A stretch of DNA of 13,568 nt from an uncultured Rubrobacteraceae bacterium (GTDB taxonomy: Bacteria; Actinomycetota; Rubrobacteria; Rubrobacterales; Rubrobacteraceae). A program made the translations under genes and the position numbers. The stretch's first letter is position 1. Each line of letters opens with the position of its first letter. The DNA lies in the NCBI GenBank assembly GCA_902806105.1, contig CADCVI010000064.1:1-13568 (forward strand). Reading direction: 5' to 3'. Shown piece by piece: positions 7,083 through 13,310 of the stretch. A model generated the notes under the pieces. It saw only the letters and a program-made list of their open reading frames with translations, ran no database searches and had not been told where the DNA came from.

Positions 7083-8124
7083 TTGGCTCTCCGCTCTCCT
7101 CTACCTCGTCCTGCTGCTTGGTTTCTTCCTGGGCCGCCTGGTTGCTCGTCGGCTCGCCCTGCGGCGCGGGGACGGCACCGCTCTCGGGACCTCCGGGCGT
7201 GCCCTCCTGGCGCTCGGCGCTCTGGGAGCCGCGGTAGCTCGTCGTCGGGTCCTCCTCCGGGGCGATCTCGCCCGCGGACTCGACGGGGTCGGCGAGGCCG
7301 GTGGGCTGGTCCTCGACCAGGCCACCCTCCTTGGCGGCCTCCGAGAGGGGCTCGTTCGCCCGCTCCTCGGCGACCATCGCCTCTTCGACCGCCGGCGGGA
7401 CCGGACGCTCCTCGGACGGCGTGACCTCGTCGCCCCGGCCCTCCACTATCGCGTCGGTGACGAGCCGCGAGATCAGGTTGATCGCGCGGATCGCGTCGTC
7501 GTTCCCGGGAATGACGTAGTCCACGACATCCGGGTCGCAGTTCGTATCGGTCAGCGCGACGACCGGGATCTTGAGCCGGTTCGCCTCCTTGACGAGCAGC
7601 TCCTCGCGCTTCGGGTCGATCACGAAGACCGCCCCCGGAAGCCTCTCCATCTCCGTGAGCCCGGCGAAGTTGCGCCTGAGCTTCTGGTACTCGCGGTTGA
7701 GCGCGAACCACTCGCGTCCCGTCCGGGCCTCCTCCGGCGTACCGTCGACCCGCTCCATAAGCTGCGTGAAGTAGCGGATGCGCGGCTGGATGGTCTGGAA
7801 GTTCGTGAGCAAACCGCCGATGTACCGCTCCACGACGTAGGGCTGCCCGCCCCGCACGGACTCCTCGGCCAGCGTGAGCTGAGCCTGCTTCTTCGTCCCG
7901 ACAAACAGGACCTCGCGGTTTGCCTCCGCAACGCTCCGGACGAACTTGAGCGCCCGCTCCAGAAGGTCCAGGGTCTGGTCGAGGTCGATGATATGCACCC
8001 CCGCCCGCTGGGCGAAGATGTACTTCTTCATCTTCGGGTTCCACCTCTTGGCCTGATGCCCGAAGTGAACGCCGGCCTCAAGGAGCTCCCTGACGCCGAC
8101 AGGCTGCTGTACCGTAGTCTCCAA
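7075..8124 (-). CDS. rpsB: 30S ribosomal protein S2 with long acidic C-terminal tail
   Basis: S2 is a late-assembling small-subunit protein at the head-body junction and helps hold S1 or leader mRNA. The core (about 1-230) has the family marks VRELLEAGVHFGHQ, RWNPKMKKYIF, VLFVGTKKQAQ, RYIGGLLTNF, LPGAVFVIDP, EANRLKIPVVALTDTNCDPD and YVIPGNDDAIRAI. Residues 231-349 form an extra 119-residue tail rich in E, P, G, S and Q. By my count it has 30 acidic and 6 basic residues and no recognisable domain, so it is probably disordered. Start: an in-frame TAG at 8134-8136 leaves only TTG at 8124, or ATT at 8127. AAGGAG at 8137-8142 is 12 bases from the TTG and 9 from the ATT. The upstream leader is structured. 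The end overlaps tsf by 8 bases. Confidence 0.96.
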   Translation of the reverse strand: METTVQQPVGVRELLEAGVHFGHQAKRWNPKMKKYIFAQRAGVHIIDLDQTLDLLERALKFVRSVAEANREVLFVGTKKQAQLTLAEESVRGGQPYVVERYIGGLLTNFQTIQPRIRYFTQLMERVDGTPEEARTGREWFALNREYQKLRRNFAGLTEMERLPGAVFVIDPKREELLVKEANRLKIPVVALTDTNCDPDVVDYVIPGNDDAIRAINLISRLVTDAIVEGRGDEVTPSEERPVPPAVEEAMVAEERANEPLSEAAKEGGLVEDQPTGLADPVESAGEIAPEEDPTTSYRGSQSAERQEGTPGGPESGAVPAPQGEPTSNQAAQEETKQQDEVEESGEPNG

Positions 8125-8146
8125 AATCTCTACCTACTCCTTCTTT

Positions 8147-8220
8147 CAGGTGGTTCTGCCTCCGCCCGCGCCTCGCAATCCGGCTTGGAGATAAAAGGGT
8201 TCTCCCCGGACCACCACCTG
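8147..8220 (-). promoter_or_regulatory. Candidate structured rpsB 5' leader (possible autoregulatory element)
   Basis: The 189-base gap between the sigma-factor gene and rpsB can fold on the rpsB mRNA. An outer perfect 8-bp stem joins CAGGTGGT (8213-8220) to ACCACCTG (8147-8154). Inside it, TCCGG-GGAGA (8201-8210) pairs with TCTCC (8187-8191) and CCGGA (8179-8183), giving a 10-bp helix with a 3-base bulge. A further 5-bp hairpin (8222-8226 with 8233-8237) lies just upstream. The outer stem ends 4 bases before the AAGGAG site, well placed to control translation initiation. S2 is known to repress its own operon through its leader in other bacteria. That role here, and any family assignment, is inference. 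Confidence 0.5.
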
Positions 8221-8239
8221 GGCCTGCTCTAACAGGCTG

Positions 8240-8267
8240 ACCCTACGGCGGGCGTGCGTGATCGAAA
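8240..8267 (-). promoter_or_regulatory. Weak candidate promoter for rpsB
   Basis: On the minus strand TTTCGA (8262-8267) and TAGGGT (8240-8245) are 16 bases apart. TAGGGT fits the loose actinobacterial TAnnnT pattern, and TTTCGA fits TTGACA at only three of six positions. Transcription would begin near 8233, just before the candidate leader stem. A promoter is expected here because the gap is long and rpsB usually has one, but the match itself is poor. Confidence 0.2.
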
Positions 8268-8313
8268 CGACCAAAACGTCGCACGAGATGGTAACACAGC
8301 AAAGGGCGTGCTT

Positions 8314-9174
8314 CTAGCCGAGGCTCTCCTGCCAGCCCCCGGAGACGAGCGCGGACTCCTTGAGGTTGCCCCTGAGCTTCTCCAAGGCTCGCCTGAGCAG
8401 CTGGCTGATGCGCCCCTCGGTCAGGTTCATCGCCTTGCCGATCTCCTTGAGGGTCAGTCCCTCGTAGAAGTAGAAGGTCGCGACAAGCTGTTCCTGATAC
8501 TCCAGCTCGCTTATCGCCTGCACCAGATGCGTTCTCAGCTCCTCCATGTTCGCGCGGTCCTGGGGATCGACGGCCGCGGTGTCGACCACGAAGGCCCCGT
8601 ACTCGCCCCCCGGGCCGCCGTCCATTTCGAGGCGCGCCTCCAGGGATGCGACCTGAGCCCTGGAGTACTGTTGAAGAAAGGTCCGGTGGTCATCGACCTT
8701 CGCGCCGAGCTCCCCCGCGACTTCGATCTCCGTCGGCGCTCGATGGAGCCTCTGGGTCAGCTTGGTCGTTGCCTGATCCACCTCCTGCGCCCGCAGCCGG
8801 ACGCGCCTCGGGACCCAGTCCTGGCTCCGCACCTCGTCGAGGATTGCCCAGCGGATCTTGCTTATCGCGTAGGACTCGAACTTTGCCTTGGGGCCCCGTC
8901 TGTGCGGATCGTAGGTCTCTATCGCGTCGAGCAAGCCGAGGACTCCCCAGGAGATCATGTCCTCCTGGCCTACGGTCCCCGCGGTCATCCGCGCCCTGAC
9001 GCGGCTCGAAACGTACTTGACGAGCGGCGAATAGTTGACGACGAGCCTGTCGCGCAGCCCGGCGACCTGGCGCTCCAGCTCTCGGCGCCGCTCGCCGCTC
9101 GGGTCAGCCTTCTCGAGGTCCTCCCGGAGCTTCCTGTAGCGTTTCCACAGGCGCCCGACGGTCGGCCCGCTCAC
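8314..9174 (-). CDS. whiG: RNA polymerase sigma factor, WhiG/FliA (sigma-28-like) family
   Basis: This alternative sigma factor directs RNA polymerase to its own promoter class. WhiG homologues act in sporulation of Streptomyces, and FliA acts in flagellar gene expression. In the 286 residues, region 2 runs about 42-118 (NYSPLVKYVSSRVRARM, then QEDMISWGVLGLLDAIETYDP and FESYAISKIRWAILDEVRS). Region 3 is about 120-180 (WVPRRVR..., APTEIEVAGELG). Region 4 is about 218-270, with the -35-binding helix-turn-helix in LTLKEIGKAMNLTEGRISQLL. The GTG at 9174 shares GTGA with the dprA stop, with GGAG five bases upstream, so it is translated behind dprA. The dprA-whiG-rpsB order matches Streptomyces. 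No anti-sigma gene, flagellar gene or sporulation gene is visible here, so the regulon is unknown. Confidence 0.9.
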   Translation of the reverse strand: MSGPTVGRLWKRYRKLREDLEKADPSGERRRELERQVAGLRDRLVVNYSPLVKYVSSRVRARMTAGTVGQEDMISWGVLGLLDAIETYDPHRRGPKAKFESYAISKIRWAILDEVRSQDWVPRRVRLRAQEVDQATTKLTQRLHRAPTEIEVAGELGAKVDDHRTFLQQYSRAQVASLEARLEMDGGPGGEYGAFVVDTAAVDPQDRANMEELRTHLVQAISELEYQEQLVATFYFYEGLTLKEIGKAMNLTEGRISQLLRRALEKLRGNLKESALVSGGWQESLG

Positions 9175-10307
9175 CTCGCTCCCCCCCTCGCCCGCCCGAG
9201 CGGGCTCCTCGCAAATGCCCCGCCCGCGTCCCGCTTCACGTAGCCCTTGAGCTCGAGCAGCGCGAGCGCGGCGAGAAGCTCCCGCATACTTACCCCGCTG
9301 CGCCCGGAGATCACATCGATCCCGGCCGGCTCGAAACCTACGCCCATCAACGCCGCCTTCTCTTGTTCCGGCAGCCCCGCGAGGGCTGCCGGATCTTCCG
9401 TTCCCTTATCCGCCGCCTTTAGCTTGAGAGGCTCTTCGACCCTGGGGGCGACGGAGTCGACGAACTCGTCGATGTCCCACAAGACGCCTGCCCCGTCGGC
9501 GAGGAGCTTGTTGGACCCCCTGCACTCCGCAAAGCCAACGGGCCCGGGCATCGCCCAAACATCGTTACCGGCGTCGGTCGCGTGGCGAGCCGTTATCAGG
9601 GACCCGCTCTTCTCCGGAGCTTCTACCACCACTACGCATCCGGCGAGCCCGGAGATCACACGGTTTCGCGCCGGGAACCTCCACCTGAGCGGCGGTTCCC
9701 CGGGTCCGTACTCGGAGACGAGCCCCCCGGCCTCCCTCACACGCCCGAACAGGCCCCGGTTGCTCTTCGGATAAACCCCGTCGATCCCGCAACCGAGCAC
9801 CCCGAACGTGGCCCCGCCTGCCTCCAGCGCCCCTTCGTGTGCCGCAGCGTCCACCCCGAGCGCGAGCCCGCTGACGACGCAAACCCCCCGCTCCCCGAGC
9901 GCCCTTCCGAGCGCGCGGGCCGCATCGAGCGCCGTTGCCGAGGCCTTGCGCGACCCCACGATGGCGACGGCGGGCTCTCCGAGGAGCCCGCCGTCCACGA
10001 AAAGCGCGGGCGGCGGATCCGGAACCTCCGAGAGGCCCTCCGGGTATTCGCCGTCCACGGGGGTCACGACCCGGTATCCCCCCTCAGAGAGCCGAGCCCT
10101 CACGGCCTCGGCGTCGAAGCCGTCCCGGAGCTCCTTCAGGGCGAGGCGAACCTTCTGGCTGAGGCCGAGGCGTGGCGCCAGGTCGTCGGGCGGGATCTGC
10201 AAGATGCTCTCGGGGGGGAGGTCTGCCATGCGCGCCACAACGCTCGTGCCTACCCTCGCTTGTAGCAGCGAGAGGAAGAGGTATGCGTCCGCGGCCCTAG
10301 GAATCAA
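9171..10307 (-). CDS. dprA: DNA-processing protein DprA (Smf)
   Basis: DprA binds incoming single-stranded DNA in natural transformation and loads RecA. The 378-residue protein has an N-terminal helical SAM-like region (about 5-65). A Rossmann-like core (about 78-280) follows, with VAIVGSR (114-120), SGLALGVDAAAH (146-157), LGCGID..YP (171-180), RFPARNRVISGL (210-221), GSLITA (235-240) and GSNKLLADGA (264-273). A C-terminal winged-helix domain lies at about 315-365. The TTG at 10307 overlaps the end of comM by 11 bases and has AGGAGG ten bases upstream, a strong site that supports this unusual start. The linker before the winged helix contains a perfect 10-bp inverted repeat at 9368-9392. The stop overlaps the sigma-factor start as GTGA. 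Confidence 0.96.
   Translation of the reverse strand: MIPRAADAYLFLSLLQARVGTSVVARMADLPPESILQIPPDDLAPRLGLSQKVRLALKELRDGFDAEAVRARLSEGGYRVVTPVDGEYPEGLSEVPDPPPALFVDGGLLGEPAVAIVGSRKASATALDAARALGRALGERGVCVVSGLALGVDAAAHEGALEAGGATFGVLGCGIDGVYPKSNRGLFGRVREAGGLVSEYGPGEPPLRWRFPARNRVISGLAGCVVVVEAPEKSGSLITARHATDAGNDVWAMPGPVGFAECRGSNKLLADGAGVLWDIDEFVDSVAPRVEEPLKLKAADKGTEDPAALAGLPEQEKAALMGVGFEPAGIDVISGRSGVSMRELLAALALLELKGYVKRDAGGAFARSPLGRARGGAR
9368..9392. repeat. Perfect 10-bp inverted repeat inside dprA
   Basis: CCGGCAGCCC (9368-9377) and GGGCTGCCGG (9383-9392) flank the 5-base loop CGCGA. It lies in the DprA inter-domain linker (coding ...DPAALAGLPEQ...). It could form a very stable hairpin in either transcript. 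No U-tract follows on the minus strand. Function is unknown and may be none. Confidence 0.6.
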
Positions 10308-11814
10308 AGCTCGCGGCCCTCCTGTAGTTCAGGGCCTCGGCGAGGTGCTCGACCCCGACCTCCACCTCCCCGGCGAGGTCCGCCGCGGTACGCGCCACCC
10401 TCAGGACCCGGTCGTGCGCGCGCCCCGACAGGGCCATCCGGTCTATGGCGCGGGAGAACAGGGCCTCCGCATCGCCTCTCAAGGAGGCGTGCTCCCGCAG
10501 CGCCCTCCCCGCGAGCGCAGCGTTCGGAACGCCCTGTCGGCGCAGTTGCCGCTCCCGGGCGGCGCTGACCCGGGCGCGGATCTCGCTGGACCCCTCCGCT
10601 ACTTCCCCGCCGCGCAGTTCTTCGCGCGTCAGGCGCGGCACGTCTACGAACAGGTCGATCCTGTCGAGCAGCGGACCGGAGACGCGGCCCTGGTAGCGCT
10701 CCACCTGTCCGGCCGAGCACCGGCACGCCCGTCGCCTGTCACCCCAGTAGCCGCACGGGCAGGGGTTCATGGAGCATACGAGCGTGACGAGCGCCGGATA
10801 AGTCAGCGTCGCGGCCACCCGCGAGATCGTGACGCTCCCGTCCTCCAGAGGCTGCCTCAAAACCTCCAGCGTCGAACGGCTGAACTCGGGGAACTCGTCG
10901 AGAAACAGGACCCCGTTGTGGGCGAGCGAGACCTCACCCGGTCGCGGGTTGCTACCGCCCCCCGCGAGCCCCGAGGTCGAGATGGTGTGGTGCGGGGCCC
11001 GGAAGGGCCGCCGCCTGACGAGGTGACCGTCACCGATCCCGGCCGCACTCGCCACCTTGGTTACCTCGATGCTTTCTTCCTCCGACAGGGGCGGCAGGAT
11101 GCCGGGCAGCCGCCTCGCGAGCATCGTCTTCCCCGATCCCGGAGGCCCGTTCAGCAGGATGTTGTGACCGCCCGCCGCCGTTACCTCCAGGGCACGCTTG
11201 GCATATGCCTGGCCCGAAACGTCCGCGAAGTCTTCTCCGGAGAACTCGTCGTTCCCGAAAGCTTCGTCGTTGGGGGAGGGTACGGCGGGCTCGATCTCCT
11301 CTTCCCCGGAGAGCAGCCCGAGCGCCTGGCGCAGAGAAACGACCCCGTATGTTCTCGGACCGGAGGTGGCCGCGGCCTCGGCCGCGTTCTGGCGCGGCAG
11401 GATGAGCGCGCCGAGCCCGTCCCTCTTCGCCCCCTCGGCCATGGAGAGAGCGCCCCTGATCGGCCTGAGCCCGCCATCGAGCGAGAGCTCCCCGACCACG
11501 CCTGTTCCGTCGAGGCGGTCAGCCGGGACGCTGCCTGAGGCCGCGAGCACCGCGAGGGCTATGGGCAGGTCGAAGGCCGGACCTTCCTTGCGCAAATTCG
11601 CCGGGGCAAGGTTCACGATGACCTTCTTTGTAGGGAACTTGAAGCCGCTGTTGGAGATGGCCACGCGAACCCTCTCTCGGGCCTCCTGTACCGCGGCGTC
11701 CGGCAGACCCACGATGGAGAAACCAGGCAGCCCCGCGCCTACGTCTACCTCGACCTCGACGGGCAGGGCATCGACGCCGAGCAGGGTCAGGCTACGTACC
11801 CTGCACACAGACAC
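10297..11814 (-). CDS. comM: ComM/YifB-type AAA+ ATPase (Mg-chelatase-like), helicase of transformation
   Basis: ComM is a hexameric branch-migration helicase that aids integration of transformed DNA in Vibrio; the wider YifB family occurs throughout bacteria. In 505 residues, an N-terminal Lon-like ChlI domain (about 15-160) has GLPGFSIVGLPDAAVQEARERVR and NLAPANLRKEG. The AAA+ core has Walker A GPPGSGKT (223-230) and Walker B VLFLDE (302-307). RAPHHTIS and SGPLLDRIDLFV are also present. A cysteine-rich C...CPC...CRC segment (C347, C352, C354, C364, C366) probably binds zinc. Candidate starts are GTG at 11826, 11814 and 11808. I choose 11814 because AGGTG lies 9 bases before it; an in-frame TAG precedes 11826 directly. 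The 3' end overlaps dprA by 11 bases, and yraN-comM-dprA is a recurrent neighbourhood. Confidence 0.95.
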   Translation of the reverse strand: MSVCRVRSLTLLGVDALPVEVEVDVGAGLPGFSIVGLPDAAVQEARERVRVAISNSGFKFPTKKVIVNLAPANLRKEGPAFDLPIALAVLAASGSVPADRLDGTGVVGELSLDGGLRPIRGALSMAEGAKRDGLGALILPRQNAAEAAATSGPRTYGVVSLRQALGLLSGEEEIEPAVPSPNDEAFGNDEFSGEDFADVSGQAYAKRALEVTAAGGHNILLNGPPGSGKTMLARRLPGILPPLSEEESIEVTKVASAAGIGDGHLVRRRPFRAPHHTISTSGLAGGGSNPRPGEVSLAHNGVLFLDEFPEFSRSTLEVLRQPLEDGSVTISRVAATLTYPALVTLVCSMNPCPCGYWGDRRRACRCSAGQVERYQGRVSGPLLDRIDLFVDVPRLTREELRGGEVAEGSSEIRARVSAARERQLRRQGVPNAALAGRALREHASLRGDAEALFSRAIDRMALSGRAHDRVLRVARTAADLAGEVEVGVEHLAEALNYRRAASFDS

Positions 11815-11891
11815 TAAGCCGCACACCTATCGTTTGCAGTAGCCCTACCCACGCATCCCCAGTCACCCCTGCGCCCCGACGCGAGCGCGAC

Positions 11892-11913
11892 ATCATATTA
11901 ACTACGCATTGTA
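11892..11913 (-). promoter_or_regulatory. AT-rich patch with -10-like hexamers upstream of comM
   Basis: In a gap of about 150 bases, the minus strand reads TACAAT (11908-11913), then TATGAT (11892-11897), each matching TATAAT at five of six positions. Neither has a convincing -35 element at 16-18 bases. The local drop in GC and the break between yraN and comM suggest a promoter for the comM-dprA-sigma unit, but the support is weak. Confidence 0.25.
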
Positions 11914-11973
11914 CCAACGGTCTCGGCGCTCCGCCCCTATGCAAGGACTGCAAGCAGCCCAGAAGAATACCCC

Positions 11974-12336
11974 CTAGAAGGCGTCTTCTACGTGCTGGAT
12001 CTCATTTCCCCCGTCCGAGACCACTATGCCTACCGCGTCGAACCGGATCTCCTCGAATGCATCGGTGAAATCCGCACCCTTCTCCGAGAGGTAAGCCTCG
12101 GCCATCCGCCGCACCCGGACCTGCTTGCTCGCGGTCACCGCCTCCAGGGGGTCGCCGAACCCCCTGCCCCGCCGCGCCTTGACCTCCACAAAGACGAGGG
12201 TGGCGCCTTCGCGCAGGATCAGGTCGATCTCCCCGTGCCGGGTGCGATGGTTGCGCTCTACGACCTCGTACCCCTTGCCCTCGAGGTACCGCAGCGCGAG
12301 CGCCTCTCCGAACACCCCCGTCTCCCGGCTGCTCAA
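11974..12336 (-). CDS. yraN: YraN family (UPF0102) nuclease-fold protein
   Basis: This is a small conserved protein with a PD-(D/E)xK endonuclease-like fold, similar to archaeal Holliday-junction resolvases. Its true substrate is not settled. From the TTG at 12336 it has 120 residues, the family norm. The opening helix GEALALRYLEGKGYEVVERN is followed by GEIDLI (35-40, D38) and FVEVK (E51, K53), the metal-site motif. GDPLEAVTASKQVRVRRMAEAYL comes next. The TTG overlaps the rnhB stop as TTGA, which favours it. A GTG at 12315 has a better site (GGGAG, 6 bases) but would cut the first helix. A longer open frame upstream of 12336 is the antisense-like shadow of rnhB and lacks family similarity. 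rnhB-yraN-comM-dprA is a common bacterial neighbourhood. Confidence 0.92.
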   Translation of the reverse strand: MSSRETGVFGEALALRYLEGKGYEVVERNHRTRHGEIDLILREGATLVFVEVKARRGRGFGDPLEAVTASKQVRVRRMAEAYLSEKGADFTDAFEEIRFDAVGIVVSDGGNEIQHVEDAF

Positions 12337-12965
12337 ACGGCCCCGACCCCCGCGTAGCTCAACCGATGCACCCTGCAAGGTCCGGCCTCGCGCAGGACCG
12401 TGCGATGCTCCAGCGTTCCGTATCCCCGGTTGCGTTCGAAGCCGTACCCGGGATGCGCGTCGTCGAGCATGCGCATCGCATGGTCTCTCAATACCTTGGC
12501 GACGACGCTCGCCGCTGCGACCGCGGCACTCGTGCCGTCGGCGCGCGGTAGGGACTCCACCCCCGCCCCGAGCCTGAGGTTCCCGTCGGCGAGCGCGCGT
12601 CCGGAGCACGACGACAACGAACCGAGGGCGCGAGAGAGCGCCTCGCGGTTCGCGCGCCCGACGCCGTGGCGGTCGATCCACCACGCCGGGAACGAGACGA
12701 CGGCCAGGGCGCTCGCGCTCCCGACGATCCGCCGGAACAACTCCTCCCGGACACCCACCTGCAACACCTTTGAGTCGTTCAGGCCGGCGAGTTTTTCTTC
12801 CCCCAGAACCACCGCCGCCGCGACGAGGGGACCGGCGAGCGCGCCACGGCCCGCCTCGTCCGCCCCCGCCAGCGGCCCGTACCCGCCGGAGACGAAGGAA
12901 GCGTCGAACGCGTAGAGGGCGCCGCTCGGGTCAGCCCGGCGACGCCCTCTCTTCTTCTCGGGCAA
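12333..12965 (-). CDS. rnhB: Ribonuclease HII
   Basis: RNase HII cuts the RNA strand of RNA-DNA hybrids and starts removal of single ribonucleotides from DNA. In 210 residues, the catalytic quartet is D36 and E37 in GADEAGRGALAGPLVAAAVV, D127 in ADGN and D143 in RADGTSAAVAAASVVAKVLRD. LNDSK (62-66) and YGFERNRGYGTLEH are also diagnostic. The family usually has KxD before the SxxVAAAS stretch; here it is RAD. The TTG at 12965 is the only ATG, GTG or TTG in the 5' part of the frame after the rplS TAG, 18 bases upstream, and it lacks a clear Shine-Dalgarno site. This hints at coupling to rplS. The leader of about 20 residues begins KKRGRRR and is basic. The stop is shared with yraN as TTGA. Confidence 0.95.
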   Translation of the reverse strand: MPEKKRGRRRADPSGALYAFDASFVSGGYGPLAGADEAGRGALAGPLVAAAVVLGEEKLAGLNDSKVLQVGVREELFRRIVGSASALAVVSFPAWWIDRHGVGRANREALSRALGSLSSCSGRALADGNLRLGAGVESLPRADGTSAAVAAASVVAKVLRDHAMRMLDDAHPGYGFERNRGYGTLEHRTVLREAGPCRVHRLSYAGVGAV

Positions 12966-12983
12966 GGGACTATGGGTTGAGGG

Positions 12984-13310
12984 CTACTTGGCCTTCTTGA
13001 CGCGGGCCTTCTTGCCGATCTTCTCGCGGATGTAGTAGAGCTTCGCCCGGCGGACGGCGCCGCGCGAGACTACCTCTATCTTCGCTATCTTCGGCGAGTG
13101 CAGAGGAAAGACGCGCTCCACGGCAACCCCGAAGGAGTTCTTGCGGACCATAAAGGTCTCGTTGATGCCGCCGCCCTTGCGAGCAATACACAGGCCCTCG
13201 AAGTTCTGTATTCGTTCGCGGTTCCCCTCGATGACCCTGTACTGGACGCGCACGGTATCGCCAGGACGAAAATCGACGGAGATGGGCGTTATCGTATCGT
13301 TCGTAATCAT
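12984..13310 (-). CDS. rplS: 50S ribosomal protein L19
   Basis: L19 sits at the 30S-50S interface of the large subunit. The ATG at 13310 gives 108 residues. [21 protein letters not shown] (about 15-35), [21 protein letters not shown] and [21 protein letters not shown] are the family core. The C-terminus [22 protein letters not shown] is basic as expected. GGAAGGAAAG upstream fixes the start; a longer frame reaching 13481 is an artefact lying inside trmD. The ATG overlaps the trmD stop as ATGA, so L19 is translationally coupled to TrmD, as expected for the rimM-trmD-rplS operon. The gene ends in TAG, 18 bases before rnhB. Confidence 0.97.
   Translation of the reverse strand: MITNDTITPISVDFRPGDTVRVQYRVIEGNRERIQNFEGLCIARKGGGINETFMVRKNSFGVAVERVFPLHSPKIAKIEVVSRGAVRRAKLYYIREKIGKKARVKKAK

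Noticed and set aside
6916..8232. A 438-codon plus-strand open frame opposite tsf and rpsB
   Set aside because: The minus-strand genes are certain. The antisense product has no family features and reflects the codon bias of the real genes.
8269..8312. Imperfect terminator after the sigma-factor gene (GCACG...CGTGC followed by TTTT)
   Set aside because: The stem is only 5 bp with a loop of about 21 bases and the T-run is short and offset. It is not convincing as a terminator.
9808..11538. A 576-codon open frame on the plus strand opposite comM and dprA
   Set aside because: It is rich in R, P, S and A with no recognisable family and lies antisense to well-conserved comM and dprA. Such frames are expected opposite high-GC coding DNA.
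12337..12684. A 5' extension of yraN to 12684 (236 codons)
   Set aside because: The extra residues are arginine-rich, lack YraN similarity and lie inside the conserved rnhB gene in another frame. The TTGA overlap gives the normal family length.
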